From NCBI GenBank assembly GCA_041918155.1, contig JAYRWH010000056.1, forward strand, positions 11,689 through 75,688: a DNA stretch of 64,000 bases, written 5' to 3'. The position numbers and the translations under genes were made by a program. Every line of letters begins with the position of its first letter. Position 1 is the stretch's first letter. Under the pieces are notes generated by a model. It was not told the origin of the DNA. It made no database searches and saw only the letters and a list, made by a program, of their open reading frames with translations. Shown here one piece after another: positions 56,930-64,000 of the stretch. Source of the DNA: UBA668 sp041918155. GTDB lineage: Bacteria; Actinomycetota; Acidimicrobiia; Acidimicrobiales; Ilumatobacteraceae.

Positions 56930-58191
56930 GGAAGCCAAGAGCTGCAATGGCACTGCTCGCGTCGCTGTCCATGTTCGCCGCCGCATGTGGCGACGACGAG
57001 GAGAGCAGCGACACGACGACCGGTGCCACCACCGCCGCGACCACCGCCGCGACCACCGCCGACACGTCGGGGGCGCAGACCACCGCCGGTGGCGAGACGG
57101 ACTACATGTGGACGCCGAATGCCGACGTATTGGCGGGCGCCGAAGGCAACCTGAATATCGTCGTGTGGGCCGGTTACGCCGAGAACGGCAGCACCGACCC
57201 GGCCTACGACTGGGTCACCCCGTTCGAGGAGATCACCTCGTGCTCGGTCAACGTCACCAATGGTGAGACGAGCGATCAGATGGTGCAGCTCATGCAGAGC
57301 GGCGAGTACGACGGTGTGTCGGCCTCGGGCGACGCCACCCAGCGGCTCATCGCCGGTGGCGAGGTCGCCGAGATCGATGTGGCCGAGTACACCAGTTACG
57401 CCGACATCTTCGACGGCCTCAAGCTGCAGCCGTGGAACTCCGCCGACGGCACGCCGTACGGCATTCCCCACGGCCGCGGCGCCAACCTGTTGGTGTACAA
57501 CACCGAGGCGTTCCCCGAGGCCCCGGACAGCTGGGGCGTGATGTTCGACGGTGGCGCCGCCTCCGACGGTTCGGTCAGCGTCTACGACAGCCCGATCTAC
57601 ATCGCCGACGCGGCGCTTTATCTCATGGCCACCCAGCCCGACCTGGGCATCACCAACCCGTACGCCCTTGATCAAACCCAGTTCGACGCTGCCGTCGCCC
57701 TGCTCGAGTCGCAGAAGGCTCTCACCAGCCAGTACTGGGCGCTCTACACCGACCAGCAGGCCGGTCTCGAGGACGGTTCGGTGCTCGCCGGCACGACCTG
57801 GCAGGTCATCGTCAACCTGGCGCAGGCCAACGGTGCCCTCATCGACGCGGTGAAGCCGGTCGAGGGCGCCACTGGTTGGTCGGACACCTGGATGCTGTCG
57901 TCGCAGGCCGCCAACCCGAACTGCATGAAGCTGTGGATGGACTGGATCGCCTCGCCGTGGGCGAACAGCCAGGTCGCGGTGTGGTTCGGCGAGGCCCCCA
58001 GCAATGCCAAGTCGTGCGAGCTCGACGGCATGGCCGAGCATTGCGACACGTTCCATGCGTCGGACGACGCGTACTGGACCGACGTGTGGTACTGGACCAC
58101 GGCCACCGAGGAGTGCCTCGACGGGCGCACCGACGTGTCGTGTGTTCCTTACACCGAATGGGTGAACGCTTGGACCCAGCTCCGGTCGTGA
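56926..58191 (+). CDS. potD: Polyamine-type ABC importer substrate-binding lipoprotein (PotD-like)
   Basis: 421 aa. Lipobox FAAAC followed by an acidic and Thr/Ala-rich linker (TTGATTAATTAATTAD). The mature part has the PotD/PotF fold: NLNIVVWAGYAENGSTDP, QLMQSGEYDGVSASGDATQRLI, PYGIPHGRGANLLVYNTEAF and WMDWIASPWANSQVA. Six extra Cys in the mature protein, four of them in the last ~70 residues (SCELDGMAEHC, EECLDGRTDVSC), suggest disulfides. Whether the ligand is a polyamine or another cation is not known. Confidence 0.88.
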   Translation: MRKPRAAMALLASLSMFAAACGDDEESSDTTTGATTAATTAATTADTSGAQTTAGGETDYMWTPNADVLAGAEGNLNIVVWAGYAENGSTDPAYDWVTPFEEITSCSVNVTNGETSDQMVQLMQSGEYDGVSASGDATQRLIAGGEVAEIDVAEYTSYADIFDGLKLQPWNSADGTPYGIPHGRGANLLVYNTEAFPEAPDSWGVMFDGGAASDGSVSVYDSPIYIADAALYLMATQPDLGITNPYALDQTQFDAAVALLESQKALTSQYWALYTDQQAGLEDGSVLAGTTWQVIVNLAQANGALIDAVKPVEGATGWSDTWMLSSQAANPNCMKLWMDWIASPWANSQVAVWFGEAPSNAKSCELDGMAEHCDTFHASDDAYWTDVWYWTTATEECLDGRTDVSCVPYTEWVNAWTQLRS

Positions 58192-59144
58192 CGGAGCCCA
58201 TGGCGGGGGGCGGGTGGGCCTCCGGGCCCTCCCGCCCTTCCCGCGCGCTCAATCGCTTGTTCCATGGCCGGCGCCGCCTCGGTATCGGCTCGTTGCTCGG
58301 GCCCCCGCTCACGTGGATGCTGGTGATCTACATCGGGTCGCTCGCCCTTCTGGTTTTCAGCGCGTTGTACAAGCTGCATCCGCGCACCCAGAAGCCCACT
58401 CACGAACTCACCCTCGACAACGTCATCGCCACGTTCAAGTTCTGGGACAGCGATGTGTGGGACGGGGTCATCGGGCCGTTCCTGCGCACCGCCGGCGTGG
58501 CCCTGCTGGTGACGTTCCTGTGCGCGCTCATCGCGGTGCCGGTCGCGTTCTTCATCTCCAAGATCGCGTGGCGCTGGACGCGACGTGGTCTCATCGTGTC
58601 GATGCTGCTGCCCCTGTGGGCTGGTTATCTGGTCAAGGGCTACGCCTGGCGGGCGATGGTGTCGCCGGCCGGCGGTCGCTTCGCTGCAGCCGGCAAGGGT
58701 GGTGGTGGTTTCCTGGAGAGCACGTTCGGCTGGACGCCGGGCTTTGGTCGGGTGGCCATCGTGCTCGCGGAGATCTACCTGTGGCTGCCGTACATGATCC
58801 TGCCGATCTATGCCGGCCTCGACCGGCTGCCGCCGTCGTTGCTCGACGCCGCCGGCGACCTCGGTGCGCGCCCGTTCCGCACGTTCCGTTCCGTGATCCT
58901 GCCCATGCTGCGCCCGTCGGTGGCTGCCGGGGCGATCTTCACTTTCTCGCTCACGCTCGGTGACTACATCGTGCCCAAGATCGTGAACAACGGCACCGAG
59001 CGATTCATGTTCGGCTCCACCATCGACTCCGTGCTCGGCGCCCCCAACCAGCCGCTCGCCGCCGCGTACACGTTGTGGCCGCTGCTCATCATCATCCTCT
59101 TCCTCGTGGCGATGAAGCGCGCCGGCGCGTTCGAGAGCCTGTGA
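58188..59144 (+). CDS. potB: ABC importer permease (PotB-like)
   Basis: 318 aa. About six transmembrane helices, with the binding-protein-dependent permease signature (LDAAGDLGARPFRTFRSVILPML, containing the EAA-loop glycine). GTG 58188 overlaps the potD stop as GTGA. An ATG four codons later gives 314 aa, and an ATG at 58158 inside potD is less likely. It pairs with the next permease. Confidence 0.9.
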   Translation: MTEPMAGGGWASGPSRPSRALNRLFHGRRRLGIGSLLGPPLTWMLVIYIGSLALLVFSALYKLHPRTQKPTHELTLDNVIATFKFWDSDVWDGVIGPFLRTAGVALLVTFLCALIAVPVAFFISKIAWRWTRRGLIVSMLLPLWAGYLVKGYAWRAMVSPAGGRFAAAGKGGGGFLESTFGWTPGFGRVAIVLAEIYLWLPYMILPIYAGLDRLPPSLLDAAGDLGARPFRTFRSVILPMLRPSVAAGAIFTFSLTLGDYIVPKIVNNGTERFMFGSTIDSVLGAPNQPLAAAYTLWPLLIIILFLVAMKRAGAFESL

Positions 59145-59151
59145 GCTGTCG

Positions 59152-59973
59152 ATGAGATTGTCGTTGCCTTCCAAGTTGGCGCTCGCCGGGTTCACCGTGC
59201 TGACCCTGGTGTTCTTGTACCTCCCGCTGGCAGTCGTGGCCCGATTGTCGTTCAACCCCACCAAATCGGTCGGTTGGTCGGGGTGGAGCGGGTTCACGCT
59301 CGACTGGTGGCGCCAGGTGTGGGAGGTCGATGGTCCCAAGGACGCGCTGTGGACCTCGGTGAAGGTCGCGCTCGTGGCGATGGCGCTCGCGTTGGTGCTC
59401 GGCACGTTCGCGGCCATGGCGATGGCGCGGTTCAGCTTCTTCGGCAAGAACGCGGTCTCGTTCGTGCTCGTGCTGCCGATCGCGCTGCCGGGAATCGTCA
59501 CTGGTATCGCCATGCAGAACACGTTCACGCGCACGATCAACCTGGGCCTGTTCTCGTTCAAGGTGGGCCTCGGCTTCCACGCCGTCGTGCTGGCCCACGC
59601 CACGTTCTGCGTGGTCATCGCCTACAACAATGTGGTCGCCCGCCTGCGGCGCACCGCGCCGAACCTGCTCGAGGCCTCGGCCGACCTCGGCGCGCAGGGC
59701 ACTCAGACGTTCCGTTACGTCACCTTCCCACTGATGAGGTCGGCGCTCGTGGCGGGTGGCATCCTCGCCTTTGCCTTGTCGTTCGACGAGATCGTGGTCA
59801 CCACATTCACCGCCGGGGCTGGCTTGGAGACCCTGCCGAAGTGGATGCTCAGCCAGTTGAGCAACCGCCAGAACCCCCTGCTGCCGTATGTGATGGCGAC
59901 GCTGGTGATGTTGGTGTCGATCCCGCTGGCCTGGCTGGCACAACGGCTCAGCGAAGGCGGCCCCGAAACCTGA
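59152..59973 (+). CDS. potC: ABC importer permease (PotC-like)
   Basis: 273 aa. Six predicted helices, starting LSLPSKLALAGFTVLTLVF, with the EAA motif LLEASADLGAQGTQTFRYVTFPLM and the FALSFDEIVVTTF segment typical of PotC. It lies 7 nt after potB. Its stop overlaps the -35 box predicted for ftsY. Confidence 0.92.
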   Translation: MRLSLPSKLALAGFTVLTLVFLYLPLAVVARLSFNPTKSVGWSGWSGFTLDWWRQVWEVDGPKDALWTSVKVALVAMALALVLGTFAAMAMARFSFFGKNAVSFVLVLPIALPGIVTGIAMQNTFTRTINLGLFSFKVGLGFHAVVLAHATFCVVIAYNNVVARLRRTAPNLLEASADLGAQGTQTFRYVTFPLMRSALVAGGILAFALSFDEIVVTTFTAGAGLETLPKWMLSQLSNRQNPLLPYVMATLVMLVSIPLAWLAQRLSEGGPET

Positions 59974-59998
59974 CGCGCCGTCGAGCCGCGGGTAGCGT
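59970..59998 (+). promoter_or_regulatory. Predicted ftsY promoter
   Basis: CTGACG (59970-59975), a 17-nt spacer and TAGCGT (59993-59998) stand 9 nt before ATG 60008. The -35 resembles the frr one (CTGACC). Confidence 0.55.
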
Positions 59999-60007
59999 GG
60001 CCGGGCC

Positions 60008-61144
60008 ATGATCTACCTCGTTCTCATCGCCGTCGTCCTGGTGTTCGGCATCGGCCTCGTCCTGTGGAGCCGCCGCGCGGGTGGGGCGGCCACTTCCGCG
60101 GCGCCGGTTCTTCCCGCCGCCGCACCGCAGCCAATGGCGGCACCCAAGCCCGAGCCGGAGGAGGCCGCCGAACCCGATGCGGTCGATGTCGCGGAGCAGG
60201 CAACCGGCGAGCGGCCCTCGTTCCGCGAGCGGATGAGCAAGGCGCGCTCCACGCTGACCGGGGCCCTGCTCGGCATCCGTGGGCGGGCCGGCATCACTGC
60301 TGAGACGTGGGACGACCTCGAAGAGGCGCTGTTGCGCGCCGATGTGGGAGTGAAGGTCACCAATGCATTGCTCGACGGCCTCCGGGCCCGGGTGAAGGCC
60401 AAGGAGATCACCGAGCCGGACCAGCTGTTCGACGCGCTGAGGGCGGAGATGACCGCGCGCCTGGAGGGCGCCGACCGCTCGCTCCACCTCGAGCCCGGCC
60501 CCGCCGACGAGCCCAACGTGTGGCTCTTCGTCGGCGTCAACGGGGTGGGCAAGACGACCACCATCGGCAAGGTATCGGCGCTGCAGGCCGAGGCCGGCGT
60601 GAGTGTTCTGATGGCCGCGGGCGACACGTTCCGTGCTGCCGCTGCCGAACAGCTCGAAACCTGGGCGCACCGTTCGGGCGCGGAGATCGTGCGTGGCAAG
60701 GAGGGTGGCGACCCCAGCTCGGTTATTTTCGACGGCATCGAGCGGGCGGCGGCGCGAGGCATCCAGCTCGTGCTCGCCGACACGGCGGGCCGCCTGCACA
60801 CCAAGACCAACCTGATGGACGAGCTGCGCAAGGTACGCCGCGTCGCCGAAAAGGGTCGCGGCCGGGTCACCGAGGTGTTGCTCGTGATCGACGCCACCAC
60901 TGGCCAGAACGGTCTGGCCCAGGCCCGCGAGTTCGGGGCCGCCACGAGCGTCGGGCCCGACGGTTCAGGCGTCACCGGGGTTGTGCTCACCAAGCTCGAC
61001 GGCTCAGCCAAGGGCGGGATCGTGTTCGCGATCGAGACCGAGCTGGGCCTGCCGGTGAAGCTGGTGGGTCTCGGCGAGACGATGCACGACCTCGTTGCCT
61101 TCGAGCCGGCCGAGTTCGTCGATGCCCTGGTTTCGCTCGACTGA
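60008..61144 (+). CDS. ftsY: Signal recognition particle receptor FtsY
   Basis: 378 aa. An N-terminal transmembrane helix (MIYLVLIAVVLVFGIGLVLW) and a Pro/Ala/Glu linker precede the NG domain. N domain about residues 75-150; G domain with GVNGVGKTTTIGK, AAGDTFRAAAAEQL, DTAGRLHTKTNLM and TKLDGSAKGG. It docks SRP-ribosome complexes at the membrane. A membrane-anchored FtsY is common in actinobacteria. Confidence 0.96.
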   Translation: MIYLVLIAVVLVFGIGLVLWSRRAGGAATSAAPVLPAAAPQPMAAPKPEPEEAAEPDAVDVAEQATGERPSFRERMSKARSTLTGALLGIRGRAGITAETWDDLEEALLRADVGVKVTNALLDGLRARVKAKEITEPDQLFDALRAEMTARLEGADRSLHLEPGPADEPNVWLFVGVNGVGKTTTIGKVSALQAEAGVSVLMAAGDTFRAAAAEQLETWAHRSGAEIVRGKEGGDPSSVIFDGIERAAARGIQLVLADTAGRLHTKTNLMDELRKVRRVAEKGRGRVTEVLLVIDATTGQNGLAQAREFGAATSVGPDGSGVTGVVLTKLDGSAKGGIVFAIETELGLPVKLVGLGETMHDLVAFEPAEFVDALVSLD

Positions 61145-61243
61145 GTCTCGCGCGTTTGGGATTCGCGGGAACTGCGCCGATCCTCGGGAACGTCTATGGG
61201 ACGTGCAATCGTGAACCACTTGCCCCGACCCGAAAGGATCGCC

Positions 61244-62764
61244 ATGCTCCGCTCCCACCGCTTCGCATTCGCCGCCGCTGCCATTGTCATCGGCTTGAGC
61301 GGATGTGGTGACGCACCCCGCTCCGCCACATCGGGGGCCACCCCGATGGTGATCCACCTCGGCCAGCCGGCCACGTCCGCGCGGCCAGAGGCCTCTGGTG
61401 CCGCCACCGACAAGATGATGGCGCCCTACCAGATCATGAACTTCGTCTTCGACGGCACGCTGCCCGACCTGGGCACCACGGCCCACGCCTGGCAACTTCC
61501 CGCAGGTGTGCAGGTCGATGCCGCCCGCGTCGCCCGTATGGCTCAGCTGCTGGGCGTCGAGGGCGAAGTGCGCCAGTTGCCCGCCGACCAGGGTGGCGGC
61601 TGGATGGTCGGCTCGGCCGACTACACGGGCGCCAACCTCAACGTCAGCGCCGACGGCATGCTGAGCTGGTGGTTCAACCCGGACCCGTCGGTGTACGGCA
61701 CCCCGTCGGGTGTGGCCTGCGCCGAGCCCGGCGTCGCCGTCGACCCGGCAGCCGACACCTCCGGTGGCGCTGTTGCCCCTCCGGAGACCACCCCGGTTGT
61801 CACTCCCGCCACTGATGTGCCCACCAGCGATGTGCCGGTGCCCTGCGAGGTTCCGTCGCCGCCCCAAGGTGTGCCGGACGCGGCCACGGCGGAGGCCAAC
61901 GCCAAGCAGTTGCTGGCCGACCTCGGCTACGACGTGAGCACCTACGAGTTCGAGACCTATGCCGACGAGTGGAGCGCCTCGGTCACCGCCTATTTGATGG
62001 TCGACGGTCACCGCAGCCCCCTCACCGTCTCGGTGGGATATGGCGCCGAAGGTGCCGTCACTTGGGCTTCGGGCACGCTGGCCACCCCTGAGGCTGCCGG
62101 CGATTACCCGCTGGTGAGCGTGCAGGCCGGCCTCGACCGGATGAACGCCCAGGGCGGCATGTGGATGGGCTACTACGGCCCGGCCGGCGCGATGGTAAAG
62201 ACCGTCGCCAACGAGAGCGAGACCGCTACCGAGCCGGCAGCCGGCGCTCCCGACGCGATGCCCGCGCCCGTGTGCGACCCCGCGGCCGACTGCTACGACG
62301 GCACCCTGCCGCCGCCCGAGACGATCACCGTTCACGTCAGCGAGGTGCGCCTCGACCTGACGATGGTGTGGGATGTGGACGGCACGGTGTGGCTGCTGCC
62401 CGCCTACACATTCAGCTCGGTCGATGCCACGTCCGGGTATCAAGGCTCGTTCACGGTCATCGCCGTCGACGACCGATTCGTCACCCTCCCCGATGCAGGC
62501 CTGACCCCCGAGCCGATGCCCGCTGACACCGTGAGCAACTCGGACGGCTCAGTGGTGTCGAGCGTCGACTCGGATGCGGCCACAAAGGCCCTCGTCGGAG
62601 TCGCCGAGGCTGAAGCCGCCAAGGTCGCCGACGAGAACGGCTGGACCCTGCGGGTCGTCCAGCGTGACGGCGAGAACCTGATCGTCACCGAGGACTACAG
62701 CGCTACACGCGTGAACGTGGCCGTCGAGGCCGGCGTCATCAGCGCCGTCGTTTCGATCGGCTGA
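61244..62764 (+). CDS. Large lipoprotein with C-terminal I78-like domain
   Basis: 506 aa; ATG 61244 follows AAAGGA at a 6-nt spacing. Lipobox GLSGC. The mature part has repeated Pro/Thr/Ala-rich linkers and two similar-looking lobes (TAHAWQLPAGVQVDAARVARM and TVWLLPAYTF), suggesting a secreted envelope protein. The last ~65 residues (VGVAEAEAAKVADENGWTLRV, VTEDYSATRVNVAVEAGVI) resemble the peptidase-inhibitor I78/potato-inhibitor-like fold. Function is not known. It sits between the two SRP genes. Confidence 0.8.
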   Translation: MLRSHRFAFAAAAIVIGLSGCGDAPRSATSGATPMVIHLGQPATSARPEASGAATDKMMAPYQIMNFVFDGTLPDLGTTAHAWQLPAGVQVDAARVARMAQLLGVEGEVRQLPADQGGGWMVGSADYTGANLNVSADGMLSWWFNPDPSVYGTPSGVACAEPGVAVDPAADTSGGAVAPPETTPVVTPATDVPTSDVPVPCEVPSPPQGVPDAATAEANAKQLLADLGYDVSTYEFETYADEWSASVTAYLMVDGHRSPLTVSVGYGAEGAVTWASGTLATPEAAGDYPLVSVQAGLDRMNAQGGMWMGYYGPAGAMVKTVANESETATEPAAGAPDAMPAPVCDPAADCYDGTLPPPETITVHVSEVRLDLTMVWDVDGTVWLLPAYTFSSVDATSGYQGSFTVIAVDDRFVTLPDAGLTPEPMPADTVSNSDGSVVSSVDSDAATKALVGVAEAEAAKVADENGWTLRVVQRDGENLIVTEDYSATRVNVAVEAGVISAVVSIG

Positions 62765-62790
62765 GACTCGACCCACGTCGCTGCGAGCAG

Positions 62791-62820
62791 GCGGGGACTG
62801 GCGGTAGCGTCAGTCCCCGC
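62791..62820 (+). promoter_or_regulatory. Hairpin/operator at the ffh start with -10-like loop
   Basis: A perfect 10-bp inverted repeat (62791-62800 and 62811-62820) with a 10-nt loop ends at the base before the ffh ATG. The loop contains TAGCGT (62805-62810), the same hexamer as in the ftsY promoter. No Shine-Dalgarno is present. Confidence 0.55.
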
Positions 62821-64000
62821 ATGTTCGATTCCCTGTCCAACCGACTCGAAGGCATCGTCAAGCGTCTGCGCGGCAAGGGCCGTCTGACGCAGGCCGATGT
62901 CGACGAGATGCTGAAGGAGATCCGCACGGCGCTGCTCGAGGCCGACGTCAACGTCGGTGTCGTCCGCAATGTGGTCGAACGCATCCGCGCGCAGGCCATC
63001 GGCGCCCGGCTCAGCGAGGTGCTCGATCCCGGCCAGCAAGTCGTGAAGATCGTCAACAGCGAGCTCACCGCCATGCTCGGCGGTGAAACCCTCAAGATTT
63101 CGTATGCATCTCGTCCGCCTACCGTCATCTTAATGGCCGGTCTGCAGGGCTCGGGCAAGACCACCAGCTCGGCCAAGCTGGCCCGCTGGTTCAAGAGCCA
63201 GGGCCGCCAGCCGCTCATGGTGGGCGCCGACCTCCAGCGACCCGCCGCCGTCGAGCAGCTGCGCACCCTCGGTCGCCAGATCGACGTGCCCGTGTTCAGC
63301 CAGCCCGGCGACCCGGTGGAGTGCGCCAAGCGCGGCCTCGAGGAGGCCCGCCGCCTCGGCCGCGACGTGCTCATCGTCGACACCGCCGGCCGCCTCTCCA
63401 TCGATGCCGAGTTGATGGAGGAGGTGCGCAAGATCTCCGGCGTGGTGCAGCCGAACTACACGTTCCTCGTCATCGATGCGATGACGGGTCAGGACGCAGT
63501 GGGGGTGGCCGAGGCATTCCATCACACGCTGGCGATCGACGGTGTCATCCTCTCCAAGCTCGACGGCGACGCGCGTGGCGGCGCGGCGCTCAGCGTCAAA
63601 GAGGTCATCGGCCGCCCGATCGCGTTCGCCTCCACGGGTGAGAAGCTCAACGAGTTCGAGCAGTTCCACCCCGACCGCATGGCCGGGCGCATCCTCGGCA
63701 TGGGTGACATGCTCACCCTCATCGAGCAGGCCGAGTCCGTGTTCGAGAAGGATCAGGCGGAGAAGGCGGCGGAGAAGCTGCTCGAAGGTGAGTTCACGCT
63801 CGACGATTTCCTCGAACAGATGCAGGCGCTGAAGAAGATGGGTCCCCTCGGCGGCCTCATGGGGATGATGCCGGGCATGCCCAAGGAGATGAAGGACGCC
63901 CAGATCGGCGACGATCAGTTGAAACCGGTAGAAGCGATCATCAACTCGATGACGCCACTCGAGCGGCGCAAGCCCGAGCTCATCAACGGCAGCCGCCGCA
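62821..64000 (+). CDS. ffh: Signal recognition particle protein Ffh (3' partial)
   Basis: 393 codons in the window; the frame runs off the right end. N domain MFDSLSNRLEGIVKRLRGKG, G domain with GLQGSGKTTSSAKLA, GADLQRPAAVEQLR, DTAGRLSIDAELM and SKLDGDARGGAAL. The methionine-rich M domain begins at about residue 330 (GPLGGLMGMMPGMPKEMK). It binds 4.5S RNA (not in the window) and hands ribosomes to FtsY. Confidence 0.96.
   Translation, partial: MFDSLSNRLEGIVKRLRGKGRLTQADVDEMLKEIRTALLEADVNVGVVRNVVERIRAQAIGARLSEVLDPGQQVVKIVNSELTAMLGGETLKISYASRPPTVILMAGLQGSGKTTSSAKLARWFKSQGRQPLMVGADLQRPAAVEQLRTLGRQIDVPVFSQPGDPVECAKRGLEEARRLGRDVLIVDTAGRLSIDAELMEEVRKISGVVQPNYTFLVIDAMTGQDAVGVAEAFHHTLAIDGVILSKLDGDARGGAALSVKEVIGRPIAFASTGEKLNEFEQFHPDRMAGRILGMGDMLTLIEQAESVFEKDQAEKAAEKLLEGEFTLDDFLEQMQALKKMGPLGGLMGMMPGMPKEMKDAQIGDDQLKPVEAIINSMTPLERRKPELINGSRR

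Noticed and set aside
57015..57065. GCC/ACC repeat
   Set aside because: It encodes the Thr/Ala linker of the PotD-like lipoprotein.
61157..61192. Two GGGAAC copies as an ECF sigma promoter
   Set aside because: Spacing between a GGAAC and the GTC is 19 nt, longer than the usual 16-17, and no ECF factor is in the window.

Overview
The window is high-GC, densely packed bacterial chromosome. Gene content and order point to Actinobacteria, most likely an Acidimicrobiia/Ilumatobacter-like lineage; the class is an inference, not proven here. The evidence is a WhiG-type sigma factor beside rpsB-tsf-pyrH-frr-cdsA, the dxr-rseP(Rip1)-ispG MEP cluster, a fused 2-oxoglutarate decarboxylase (Kgd), NucS mismatch endonuclease, EttA, a UvrD2-type helicase, an F420-type LLM oxidoreductase, GTP-type PEP carboxykinase, and the coaD-sepIVA-DUF177-rpmF-plsX-acpP-rnc-mutM-smc order that resembles mycobacteria. 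I see no rRNA, tRNA, CRISPR array, insertion sequence, prophage or attachment site. No gene-free stretch exceeds 300 bases; the longest is about 186.

Layout. 1-9446: end of a sigma factor, a degenerate M23 protein, translation genes (rpsB, tsf, pyrH, frr), phospholipid synthesis (cdsA), isoprenoid synthesis (dxr, ispG) and a site-2 protease. 9494-18274: Uma2-type nuclease, nucleoside phosphorylase, manA/nucS, a cupin, a UbiB kinase, then a minus-strand run of ettA, a small membrane protein, a CysQ-like phosphatase and an enoyl-CoA hydratase. 18313-23820: small DUF2510 protein, a PuuD-like membrane protein with a strong terminator, and a sulfate-assimilation/siroheme island (cysH-cysD-cysN-cobA on minus, precorrin-2 dehydrogenase divergent). 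23835-41332: cupredoxin lipoprotein, kgd, HAD protein, an unusual NYN-S1-basic-tail protein, xth, uvrD2, PH-domain protein, galK with an LLM oxidoreductase, CoA-transferase/racemase, PIG-L deacetylase, histidine phosphatase, three envelope proteins, pckG. 41442-55791: rpmB with a cold-shock-like protein, fakA-like gene, recG, rsmD, coaD, sepIVA, DUF177, rpmF, plsX, acpP, rnc, mutM, smc. 55859-59973: a potABCD-type polyamine importer. 60008-64000: ftsY, a large lipoprotein, and ffh running off the end.

Themes. Genes are mostly in short, translationally coupled operons (ATGA/GTGA/TGATG overlaps) with convergent pairs almost touching. A window-wide pattern is a TANNNT box 6-10 bases before the start codon with no Shine-Dalgarno, which predicts many leaderless transcripts (frr, nucS, ftsY, smc, sirC, rsmD, a cupredoxin gene, an LLM gene and others). 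No clearly novel defence or mobile system was found. The best candidates for new biology are the NYN-S1-histone-H1-like protein, the ffh start-site hairpin, the overlapping divergent -10 boxes at 28566-28575, and the active-site-deficient M23 protein in the whiG-rpsB interval.
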